From an uncultured Bacteroidota bacterium (lineage in GTDB: Bacteria; Bacteroidota; Bacteroidia; Bacteroidales; VadinHA17), in contig CAIPJU010001046.1 in assembly GCA_903865465.1 (NCBI GenBank), positions 1 through 5,023 of the forward strand: 5,023 nt of DNA. Reading direction: 5' to 3'. The notes below the pieces were generated by a model. The model ran no database searches. It saw only the letters and a program-made list of their open reading frames with translations, and was not told the origin of the DNA. Position 1 is the first letter of the stretch. The number at the start of each line of letters is the position of its first letter. Made by a program: the position numbers and the translations under genes. Of this stretch, positions 1 through 5,023 are shown one piece after another.

Positions 1-1
1 A

Positions 2-1216
2 AGCATATTATATGTATCCAAGCTTTTTCCTGTTAAGGGGCTTGACCCAACCCCAATCTCACTTATCCTAAGTGGAATTGTTATTGCCATCAGTCTTTTC
101 TGGTTACGAATGTTCGATCTGGTTCCAATGGCCCACAAACAGGCCATTGATAATCTGAGGGATGGCATGATGGTTGTTAATTCTATGAACAGAATACTGT
201 ATGTCAATCCTGCTCTCAGTAGTATTTTAAAAATGAGCTCAAAACAAATTATTGGAAACTCTGCTGAAATTGTTTATCCGATACTGAAGATTGATTTTAA
301 GGATTTCCCGAATGAGAATGATACAACCCTAGAGAACCAGATTGTTGTTGAAGGGGAGATATATTATTTTGAAATTCAGTGCCATCCTGTTACCGATAAA
401 AACGACAGGATAATCGGGAGAATATATCAGTTCTCCGACATCTCAAAGAAAAAGAAGATTCTTGATGCGATAGTTGATTCTAATAACCATAGAAGAATTG
501 AGATCATCGAGAAAGAAAAACTTATTCTTGATCTTGACGCTTATGCCAGGTCGGTTGCGCATGATCTGAAGAATCCAATTGCATCAGTAGTCAGCCTGTG
601 CGATCTCATTAAAATAAATCTTACGGAAAGCAATATGGGTGAAGTGCTTGAACTGGTGGATATAGTTCAGGACCAAAGCAATAAAATGGTAAGGATTATT
701 GATGACCTTCTTATTCTGTCGCGTATCAGGAAGGAGGACATTGATATCGTTCCTGTTGATATCAATCAGGTACTTGCCGATGTTATGTTCCGCCTTACTG
801 ATGAAATCAATAATTGCAACGCTTCCTTTGAATTGCCGGATTACTGGCCCGGGGCCCTTGGGCATAAGCAGTGGATTGAGGAGGTTTTTGCCAATCTGAT
901 AAGTAATGCCATGAAGTATGGAGGAACCCCTCCTGTAGTAAAAATGGGTTACGAAATGGGCAAAAACGCTGCTTACAGATTCTGGGTCAAAGATAATGGC
1001 AAAGGATTACCAAATGAATCTCTTGTGAAGTTATTTGCTGATTTTGAAAGACTTGGAAGAAAGGATATTAAAGGAAATGGCTTTGGTTTGTCTATTGTTA
1101 AGAGAATTATGGAGAAGCTTGGAGGAGAAGTAAAAGTTGAAAGTCCTGATATACCAGGTGATGGATGCACATTTAGTTTTACTTTGAAAGGCGAAAGCAG
1201 ACAACCTTTAATCTAA
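2..1216 (+). CDS. Sensor histidine kinase (7TM-type N-terminus, PAS, HisKA, HATPase_c), 5'-partial
   Basis: Inner-membrane sensor kinase of a two-component system; it should autophosphorylate on His and pass the phosphate to a response regulator that is not in the window. The frame is open from base 2, giving 404 visible residues. The first Met (base 110) is not the real start: residues 18-42 before and around it read LDPTPISLILSG, a hydrophobic helix, then FDLVP, which is the typical end of the 7TM histidine-kinase N-terminal domain. Order in visible numbering: last membrane helix about 21-36; PAS about 48-146 (DGMMVVN, YVNPA); charged linker 147-176; HisKA with the phospho-acceptor His187 in HDLKNP (codon 560-562); HATPase_c with N-box NLISNA at 298-303, G1 box DNGKG 331-335, F-box LFADFERL 344-351 and G2 box GNGFGL 358-363. 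All catalytic boxes are intact. It ends soon after HATPase_c with no receiver domain. The signal sensed is unknown. Confidence 0.93.
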   Translation, partial: SILYVSKLFPVKGLDPTPISLILSGIVIAISLFWLRMFDLVPMAHKQAIDNLRDGMMVVNSMNRILYVNPALSSILKMSSKQIIGNSAEIVYPILKIDFKDFPNENDTTLENQIVVEGEIYYFEIQCHPVTDKNDRIIGRIYQFSDISKKKKILDAIVDSNNHRRIEIIEKEKLILDLDAYARSVAHDLKNPIASVVSLCDLIKINLTESNMGEVLELVDIVQDQSNKMVRIIDDLLILSRIRKEDIDIVPVDINQVLADVMFRLTDEINNCNASFELPDYWPGALGHKQWIEEVFANLISNAMKYGGTPPVVKMGYEMGKNAAYRFWVKDNGKGLPNESLVKLFADFERLGRKDIKGNGFGLSIVKRIMEKLGGEVKVESPDIPGDGCTFSFTLKGESRQPLI

Positions 1217-1243
1217 AGATGTTATCTTATTATCGTAATCAAA

Positions 1244-1576
1244 TCAGCCCTTTACTCTGATCAGTAACAGCAATAGGCCACATATAACTATTATCGCGTC
1301 AATGGCTCCCATAAGGCCTGACGACCATGGATTCAGATCTTTAAAATCTGTAATCACAGGATAAATAAATAGTACAGCCAGGGGTGCGAGGAAGGCAATC
1401 CATGAAGCCATTCTGATTTTACTGAGAACAAGAACACCCAGAATAAAATAAAGGATAGCAATAACTGTATGAATGATAAATCCGGGATCGGTAAAACTTT
1501 TAATTCCAAGATAGAGGTTCCAAATACAAAAAAGCAAAACGAGACCAGCAGATAAGTATCGGATTGTTTTCATCAT
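1244..1576 (-). CDS. Small four-helix membrane protein, function unknown
   Basis: I do not recognise a family with confidence. The 110-residue product is strongly hydrophobic, with four likely membrane helices at about residues 6-25, 33-53, 57-76 and 87-106, and short charged loops (KSFTDPG, SKIRM, TDFKDLNPW). It ends in RVKG, with no soluble domain and no catalytic motif. Two Met codons stand in tandem at the start (1574-1576 and 1571-1573); either could be used, and no Shine-Dalgarno sequence separates them. A good Bacteroidota-type promoter lies just upstream at 1603-1634, which supports a real gene rather than chance. It converges on the histidine kinase with only 27 bp between stop codons and diverges from the ketoacyl synthase. 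The continuous hydrophobic pattern with sensible loops makes it credible as coding. A structural or transport-accessory role is possible but nothing here shows it. Confidence 0.78.
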   Translation of the reverse strand: MMKTIRYLSAGLVLLFCIWNLYLGIKSFTDPGFIIHTVIAILYFILGVLVLSKIRMASWIAFLAPLAVLFIYPVITDFKDLNPWSSGLMGAIDAIIVICGLLLLLIRVKG

Positions 1577-1602
1577 ATTACTGATTTCAAGTTATTAGCA
1601 AG

Positions 1603-1634
1603 CAAATTTATTCCAATAAAGGAGCAAAGTCAAA
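1603..1634 (-). promoter_or_regulatory. Bacteroidota-type promoter for the small membrane protein
   Basis: Read on the minus strand, TTTG (1634-1631) is followed after exactly 20 bp by TAAATTTG (1610-1603). This fits the known Bacteroidota sigma-A pattern, a -33 TTTG and a -7 TAnnTTTG about 19-21 bp apart. Transcription would start near 1595-1598, giving a leader of about 20 nt before the ATG at 1576. The motif match is seen directly; activity is inferred. Confidence 0.55.
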
Positions 1635-1661
1635 TTTATTTTAGCTCATTATTAAATTTGA
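1630..1661. repeat. 9-bp inverted repeat in the divergent intergenic region
   Basis: TCAAATTTA (1630-1638) and TAAATTTGA (1653-1661) are perfect inverted arms separated by 14 bp. Each arm contains a TAnnTTTG hexamer-like core (minus strand on the left, plus strand on the right), so the symmetry may simply be two opposed -7 elements. The left arm overlaps the -33 box of the minus-strand promoter, so a protein bound here could affect genes on both sides. The sequence CAAATTTATT also occurs twice in direct orientation (1603-1612 and 1631-1640), 28 bp apart. AT-rich intergenic DNA makes such matches fairly easy by chance. Confidence 0.4.
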
Positions 1662-1680
1662 ACACAAAGAATTAGCTTTG
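1653..1680 (+). promoter_or_regulatory. Candidate -7 elements for the ketoacyl synthase gene
   Basis: Two plus-strand matches to TAnnTTTG lie upstream of the ATG at 1731: TAAATTTG (1653-1660) and TAGCTTTG (1673-1680). Neither has a TTTG at the expected 19-21 bp upstream, so I cannot choose between them. A third option is TTTG 1677-1680 acting as a -33 box with the poorer TAGTTTAA at 1698-1705, 17 bp away. The stretch just before the ATG is A-rich with no Shine-Dalgarno sequence, as is usual in Bacteroidota. Confidence 0.3.
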
Positions 1681-1730
1681 GCAAATATTTGGATTAATAG
1701 TTTAAGAGAAAATATTAGAATACTTTAAAC

Positions 1731-2813
1731 ATGAATAGCCCTATCTACAGTGTTATTATCGGAACAGGGAGTTACATTCCGTCGCGAAAAATTAAAAATG
1801 AGGAGTTTCTCAAAAATGAGTTTTATGATACAGATGGGAAAAAGCTCGAAAAATCAAATAATGAAATAATTGAGAAGTTTTTTGAGATTACCACCATTGA
1901 AGAGAGGAGATATGCTTCTGATAATCTGACAACTTCTGATATTGCCTGTTTTGCTGCTGTTGAAGCTGTTAAATCAGCAGGGATAGATAAGGAAGAATTG
2001 GATTGCATCATTGTTGCTCATAATTTTGGCGATGTAAAAAGCAGCAACAGGCTCATGGATGCAGTACCGTGCCTGGCTGCCAGGGTAAAACATAAATTGG
2101 GAATAAGTAATCCGGATGCCGTAGCCTATGATATACTTTTCGGTTGTCCCGGATGGTTGCAGGCTGCCATTCAGGCCGATTACCTGATAAAATCAGGCGA
2201 TGCCAGAAAGGTCATGGTTATCGGAGCTGAAATACTCTCGAGGGTATCCGATCCTCACGACAGGGATAGTATGCTGTATGCCGATGGCGCAGGTGCTACT
2301 ATTTTTGCTGCCAGGGAGAGTGAATATCCTGTTGGTATTCTTGCACATAAGACAAGAACGGATACCTTATTGCATAACAAGATGTTACACATGGGGAAAT
2401 CATATCATTCAGAACATGAAAATCAGGATGATGTTTATCTAAAGATGGCCGGCCGTAAACTTTATCAATACGCAATCGAAAAGGTCCCTCAAACAATAAA
2501 AGAATGCCTTGAGAAAGCAGATATACCCCTGGTTGAAATTAAGAAAGCACTTATCCATCAGGCCAATGGTAAGATGGATGATGCAATTTTGAAAAGGCTC
2601 TTTAATCTTTATGGAATAGTTGATGTACCTGAAAACATAATGCCCATGACAATTTCATGGTTGGGGAACTCATCAGTAGCGACCATCCCAACCTTACTGG
2701 ATCTCATTTTAAAGGGTAAGCTGGAGCCACATGAAATTAAGAAAGATGATACTCTTCTTTTCGCATCAGTAGGAGCAGGGATGAATATTAATGCATTAAT
2801 ATACAAGATGTAA
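1731..2813 (+). CDS. 3-oxoacyl-ACP synthase III (KAS III/FabH-like) family protein
   Basis: Cytoplasmic thiolase-fold condensing enzyme expected to join an acyl thioester to a malonyl-ACP or similar acceptor. The N-terminal core opens with VIIGTGSYIP (8-17), close to IIGTGSYLP of E. coli FabH. The catalytic triad is visible: Cys139 in FGCPGW, His276 in IHQANG, and Asn313 in LGNSSVATIP (FabH: C112, H244, N274). YADGAGAT (183-190) and FASVGAG (344-350) are also family landmarks. At 360 residues it is longer than the 317 of E. coli FabH; the extra length is mainly an insert at about 28-48, the stretch before Cys139, and the loop between His276 and Asn313. By hand alignment the CoA-adenine-stacking Trp32 and Arg36 of FabH are replaced by Lys49 and Ile53, so the acyl donor may not be acetyl-CoA. 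It stands alone, with no fab, acyl-carrier or biosynthetic neighbours visible, so its pathway (fatty acid initiation, flexirubin-type pigment or another lipid) cannot be fixed. The start is the first Met; the conserved core begins within ten residues. Confidence 0.9.
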   Translation: MNSPIYSVIIGTGSYIPSRKIKNEEFLKNEFYDTDGKKLEKSNNEIIEKFFEITTIEERRYASDNLTTSDIACFAAVEAVKSAGIDKEELDCIIVAHNFGDVKSSNRLMDAVPCLAARVKHKLGISNPDAVAYDILFGCPGWLQAAIQADYLIKSGDARKVMVIGAEILSRVSDPHDRDSMLYADGAGATIFAARESEYPVGILAHKTRTDTLLHNKMLHMGKSYHSEHENQDDVYLKMAGRKLYQYAIEKVPQTIKECLEKADIPLVEIKKALIHQANGKMDDAILKRLFNLYGIVDVPENIMPMTISWLGNSSVATIPTLLDLILKGKLEPHEIKKDDTLLFASVGAGMNINALIYKM

Positions 2814-2857
2814 TTTTTATGCTTCATGATTTCTATATTCCATTTTAGGAAAGAAAC

Positions 2858-4096
2858 TTATTTTTTTCTGATATCAAAAGCCAGCAGCACATTACCATGC
2901 CTCTGCCAGAGTAATCCTTTATTAATGACAGGATGGGCGAAATGCTGCATCGCCCCTTCAGTGATATGGAAGGAGCTGACTTTTGTAAATTTCCCTTCAT
3001 TTATGCTCACAAGATTCATATCTCCCTTTTGATTGTAGTAGTAGAGCATATTATCGGCAGCGATGAGTGCTCCGGTTCCAACAGACAGTGAATCGGCAAT
3101 TGATCCGGTGGCTGCATTTAATGACATGAGCTGAGGCCTCGTGGTTACGCTGCCATACACAAAATTACCAATTTTAACCATCCCGCCCATATAGCCGTCG
3201 AATCTGTTATTCCTCCATTCCTGGGTGATGGAATCGCCATCGGCCGATAATTTCAGTTTTACTCCGCAATTACCATCTCCGGCTTCATAATATATAGCTC
3301 CGTCTTCATAAAGAACAGTATTGCAATGAGTATCGCCATTACCCGGACTTCGCTTGTCGAGGGGATAAACGTCCTGTTCCTGTGACCATAAAAGCTTCCC
3401 GCTGGCTGCATCAAAGCCCATAAGATGGTAAGCTGAAAAGGTAACGACAATCTTCCCCTTTGGTAATTCGATTAGTTTAGGGGAGTTATATGCTTCCACC
3501 TCACCAAAACCCTTGTTGCTCCAGAGTAGTTTTCCGGTAAACCGATCGAGGGCAACCATGTTATTTTCCTCTCCTCCGGCCATCCAGTATACCTTATCTC
3601 CATCAACAAGAGGTGAGGCCGAGTGACCATGAAGCGGAAGTTTTGCACCGAAATCGTTTTTAAGATCTTTTGACCATTCTATCCTGCCATTGGAGCATCT
3701 TACGCAAAAAAGGTTGCCGTTACCAGTGCCTACATAAAGCAAATCTCCTGCAAGGGTTGCAGCTGAGCGTGTTCCCCGAAATGTTTTAGTCCATTCCCTT
3801 CCAAGAACCGTCTGCCACTGTTTCTGTCCCCTGAGGTCAAAACAAAAGAGGAGCGACATAGAGTCGATCTCACCGCTGATATATAAGCGATCTTCACTGA
3901 AAACCGGTGAAACAAAGCCATTTCCGATGTTCTCAATCCTGAGCACTTCTGTGGGACCTGTTTCAGGCCATACCTTCAAAAGGTCCTTATCGGGATATAC
4001 TCCTGTTCGTCCTGCCCCCCTCCATTCATTCACTTCCGGCTTACCTGAGGCGAAAGCCAGTGAAATAATGATTGCTGATATTGTCAGAAATTTCAT
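2858..4096 (-). CDS. Exported PQQ-like beta-propeller repeat protein
   Basis: A 412-residue protein with an N-terminal signal peptide (MK, hydrophobic 3-15, AFA cleavage site after about residue 16, no lipobox Cys), so probably periplasmic or exported. The mature protein opens with WRGAGRTGVYP (25-35) and VWPETGP (42-48), the usual lead-in of Bacteroidota and Planctomycetota PQQ-like propellers. Blade repeats of the form L-x-x-D-x-x-x-G-x-x-x-W recur at about 83-95, 129-145, 180-193, 225-238, 323-333, 362-370 and 404-412, e.g. VALDRFTGKLLWS and GFDAASGKLLWS. This fold is shared with BamB and with quinoprotein dehydrogenases. I see no clear set of quinone-binding catalytic residues, so an enzyme role is not supported; a binding or scaffold role is equally possible. 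It has five Cys (85, 131, 134, 258, 277), including a CVRC pair. It converges on the ketoacyl synthase gene with 44 bp between stops and lies 138 bp downstream of the channel gene on the same strand. The start coincides with the signal peptide. Confidence 0.88.
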   Translation of the reverse strand: MKFLTISAIIISLAFASGKPEVNEWRGAGRTGVYPDKDLLKVWPETGPTEVLRIENIGNGFVSPVFSEDRLYISGEIDSMSLLFCFDLRGQKQWQTVLGREWTKTFRGTRSAATLAGDLLYVGTGNGNLFCVRCSNGRIEWSKDLKNDFGAKLPLHGHSASPLVDGDKVYWMAGGEENNMVALDRFTGKLLWSNKGFGEVEAYNSPKLIELPKGKIVVTFSAYHLMGFDAASGKLLWSQEQDVYPLDKRSPGNGDTHCNTVLYEDGAIYYEAGDGNCGVKLKLSADGDSITQEWRNNRFDGYMGGMVKIGNFVYGSVTTRPQLMSLNAATGSIADSLSVGTGALIAADNMLYYYNQKGDMNLVSINEGKFTKVSSFHITEGAMQHFAHPVINKGLLWQRHGNVLLAFDIRKK

Positions 4097-4234
4097 GCGG
4101 TTACGATATTTGATGATCGTTCAAATATAACTGCATTCTTTCAAAGAACTAACAGATTGATTCTCTAACCGTGAAGGACTCAGGGATCGTCATAATTCTA
4201 ATGAGGCTCAGGGGTGAAAGCAGGAGCTATACTG
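4097..4234. other. Intergenic region between the channel and beta-propeller genes
   Basis: These 138 bp hold the candidate -7 element near 4122-4129 and otherwise nothing I can name. There is a short repeated CTCAGGG (near 4179 and 4207) and a GCTC/GAGC pair (near 4206-4227) with a 14-nt loop, too short a stem and without a T-run to be called a terminator for the channel gene. No small open frame with a convincing start is seen. Confidence 0.5.
4122..4129 (-). promoter_or_regulatory. Candidate -7 element for the beta-propeller gene
   Basis: On the minus strand, TATATTTG (4129-4122) matches TAnnTTTG and lies about 25 bp before the ATG at 4096, a sensible distance for a short leader. The expected -33 TTTG is not found at 19-21 bp; the nearest TTTG (4145-4142) is only 12 bp away. 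The match supports separate transcription of this gene from the upstream channel gene, but weakly. Confidence 0.3.
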
Positions 4235-5023
4235 TTAGTACAGGAGATCGTCGATAATTTTTTGTTCATTGGTTGTCAGAGGGTTAACCTTATTGAAGTG
4301 TGTCCAGTCGGGCTCTGTTCGTTTGACTCCTTCCCATTTGTAAACGTCTGAGAATTTTCCTCCATAGAGCAGCTTATCCATGGTATAATACTTAAAAATA
4401 TGAACCAGGTTTCCTGAATTGGAATCGTATCCCGAAATAGTAGTGCGGATCAGAGAGGTATGAGGATTTGACAGCAGTGTCTTCAAATTTTCAAGGGATG
4501 ATTTGTTTTCCTCTCCATCCAGCCGGATTTCCAGATACCAGGTCATCTCAACCAGAGGAGCATTTATTTCCCGTCTTAACAGAGTCCTTTTTACATTGTT
4601 GGCAATTTGAATAAATTCGAAAGTAGCAGTACAGTCGACTAAGTTTTTACCTTTATTCCCGACCCTTGAAGAGAGATAAATCCGTTCATTCCGATACCGG
4701 ATAAAAAAATTCTCCGTCAACAGAATATCATTAGGCCTCTGCATAAATTTGTAAGCAATATAACCTCCAAAAACAGGGAAGAATGTCAATTCAATACAGG
4801 ATTCAAGAAAAACAATCAGATGACCCATCCCTGCCTTGGGAACTATTTCGCCGTAGCCAATTGTTGTAAAAGTAACTGCACTAAAATAGATATAATCAAG
4901 AAAATGAAAATTACTATACTTTGATGCCGACCTGAAATCTAAGGAGTCAAAGAAGTAATATAGGATTCCGAAAACTAATGTTATAGCAATATAAAATGCA
5001 ACTCCATTCAGTACAGCATTCCT
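4235..5023 (-). CDS. Inward-rectifier-type (Kir-like) potassium channel, 5'-partial
   Basis: Inner-membrane potassium channel subunit, expected to work as a tetramer. The minus-strand frame is open from 5023 to the stop at 4235, giving 262 visible residues. The first Met (codon 4826-4828) is not the start: the 65 residues before it contain a membrane helix (about 7-25), a pore helix and the selectivity filter TTIGYGEIVP (53-62; TIGYG codons at 4864-4850). The second helix spans about 67-93 and carries Glu74 and Glu78. The C-terminal part resembles the Kir cytoplasmic domain: LTEN (102-105), RVGNKGKNLVD (120-130), PLVEMTW (156-162), ISGYDSNSG (196-204) and LLYGGKFSDVY (218-228), matching the family pattern of a RVG(N) strand, a P-L/F-x-x-TW strand, a SG-D strand and a WGhrFxDV ending. 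About 40-60 N-terminal residues (slide helix and start of helix 1) should lie beyond the right edge. The Kir assignment rests on motif order recognised by eye; potassium selectivity follows from the filter. Confidence 0.85.
   Translation of the reverse strand, partial: RNAVLNGVAFYIAITLVFGILYYFFDSLDFRSASKYSNFHFLDYIYFSAVTFTTIGYGEIVPKAGMGHLIVFLESCIELTFFPVFGGYIAYKFMQRPNDILLTENFFIRYRNERIYLSSRVGNKGKNLVDCTATFEFIQIANNVKRTLLRREINAPLVEMTWYLEIRLDGEENKSSLENLKTLLSNPHTSLIRTTISGYDSNSGNLVHIFKYYTMDKLLYGGKFSDVYKWEGVKRTEPDWTHFNKVNPLTTNEQKIIDDLLY

Noticed and set aside
584..865. Minus-strand open frame of 93 codons inside the histidine kinase gene
   Set aside because: It is antisense to the HisKA region, has no recognisable domain or promoter, and the plus-strand frame has intact catalytic motifs throughout.
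699..899. Plus-strand open frame in another frame of the kinase gene
   Set aside because: It overlaps the HisKA-HATPase linker of the real gene and its translation shows no family motif.
1217..1262. Possible terminator between the convergent kinase and membrane-protein genes (ATCAG/CTGAT pair)
   Set aside because: The stem is only 5 bp, AT-rich, lies partly inside the membrane-protein gene and has no T-run.
2299..2496. Minus-strand open frame inside the ketoacyl synthase gene
   Set aside because: It is fully covered by a gene with an intact catalytic triad; the translation has no domain and no start signal.
2814..2870. Possible terminator between the convergent ketoacyl synthase and propeller genes (AGAAA/TTTCT pair near a T-run)
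   Set aside because: The stem is a 5-bp A/T-rich pair that overlaps the end of the propeller coding sequence; it is too weak to call.
2826..3032. Plus-strand open frame crossing the convergent gap into the beta-propeller gene
   Set aside because: Most of it is antisense to the propeller C-terminus, and it has no promoter or recognisable product.
3927..4130. Plus-strand open frame antisense to the signal peptide region of the beta-propeller gene
   Set aside because: It is explained as a shadow of a gene whose signal peptide and lead-in motif are clear.
1..5023. A new multi-gene defence or biosynthetic system
   Set aside because: The five genes alternate in strand, belong to unrelated known families and share no operon; nothing links them as one system.

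Overview
The window looks like ordinary chromosome from a member of the Bacteroidota, probably a Bacteroidales or Marinilabiliales-type lineage. The evidence is moderately AT-rich DNA, start codons with no clear Shine-Dalgarno sequence, sites that fit the Bacteroidota promoter pattern (TTTG, about 20 bp, TAnnTTTG), and the mix of protein families. The taxonomic call is inferred from these features, not from a marker gene.

Five protein genes fill the window, oriented + - + - -. (1) Positions 2-1216 (+) hold the C-terminal 404 residues of a sensor histidine kinase, with the tail of a 7TM-type membrane sensor, a PAS domain, HisKA and HATPase_c; its start lies off the left edge. (2) Positions 1244-1576 (-) encode a 110-residue four-helix membrane protein of unknown function. 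(3) Positions 1731-2813 (+) encode a 360-residue FabH-like (KAS III) ketoacyl synthase with an intact Cys-His-Asn triad. (4) Positions 2858-4096 (-) encode an exported PQQ-like beta-propeller protein. (5) Positions 4235-5023 (-) hold the C-terminal 262 residues of a two-helix potassium channel with a TIGYG filter and a Kir-type cytoplasmic domain; its start lies off the right edge.

The 154-bp divergent region between genes 2 and 3 holds the best regulatory signals: a good minus-strand promoter, a 9-bp inverted repeat and a 10-bp direct repeat. The convergent gaps after genes 1/2 and 3/4 are short, and no clear terminator hairpin is visible in either. There is no RNA gene, mobile element, CRISPR array or sizeable repeat.

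The genes do not form an evident operon or shared pathway; each seems to be its own unit (sensing, small membrane protein, lipid or secondary-metabolite condensation, exported propeller, ion channel). I found no convincing undescribed system. The most useful corrections are at the two edges: both edge genes continue past the first internal Met, and for the channel a start at that Met would discard the pore filter. The most interesting protein is the KAS III homologue, which appears to lack the CoA-adenine-binding Trp of E. coli FabH.
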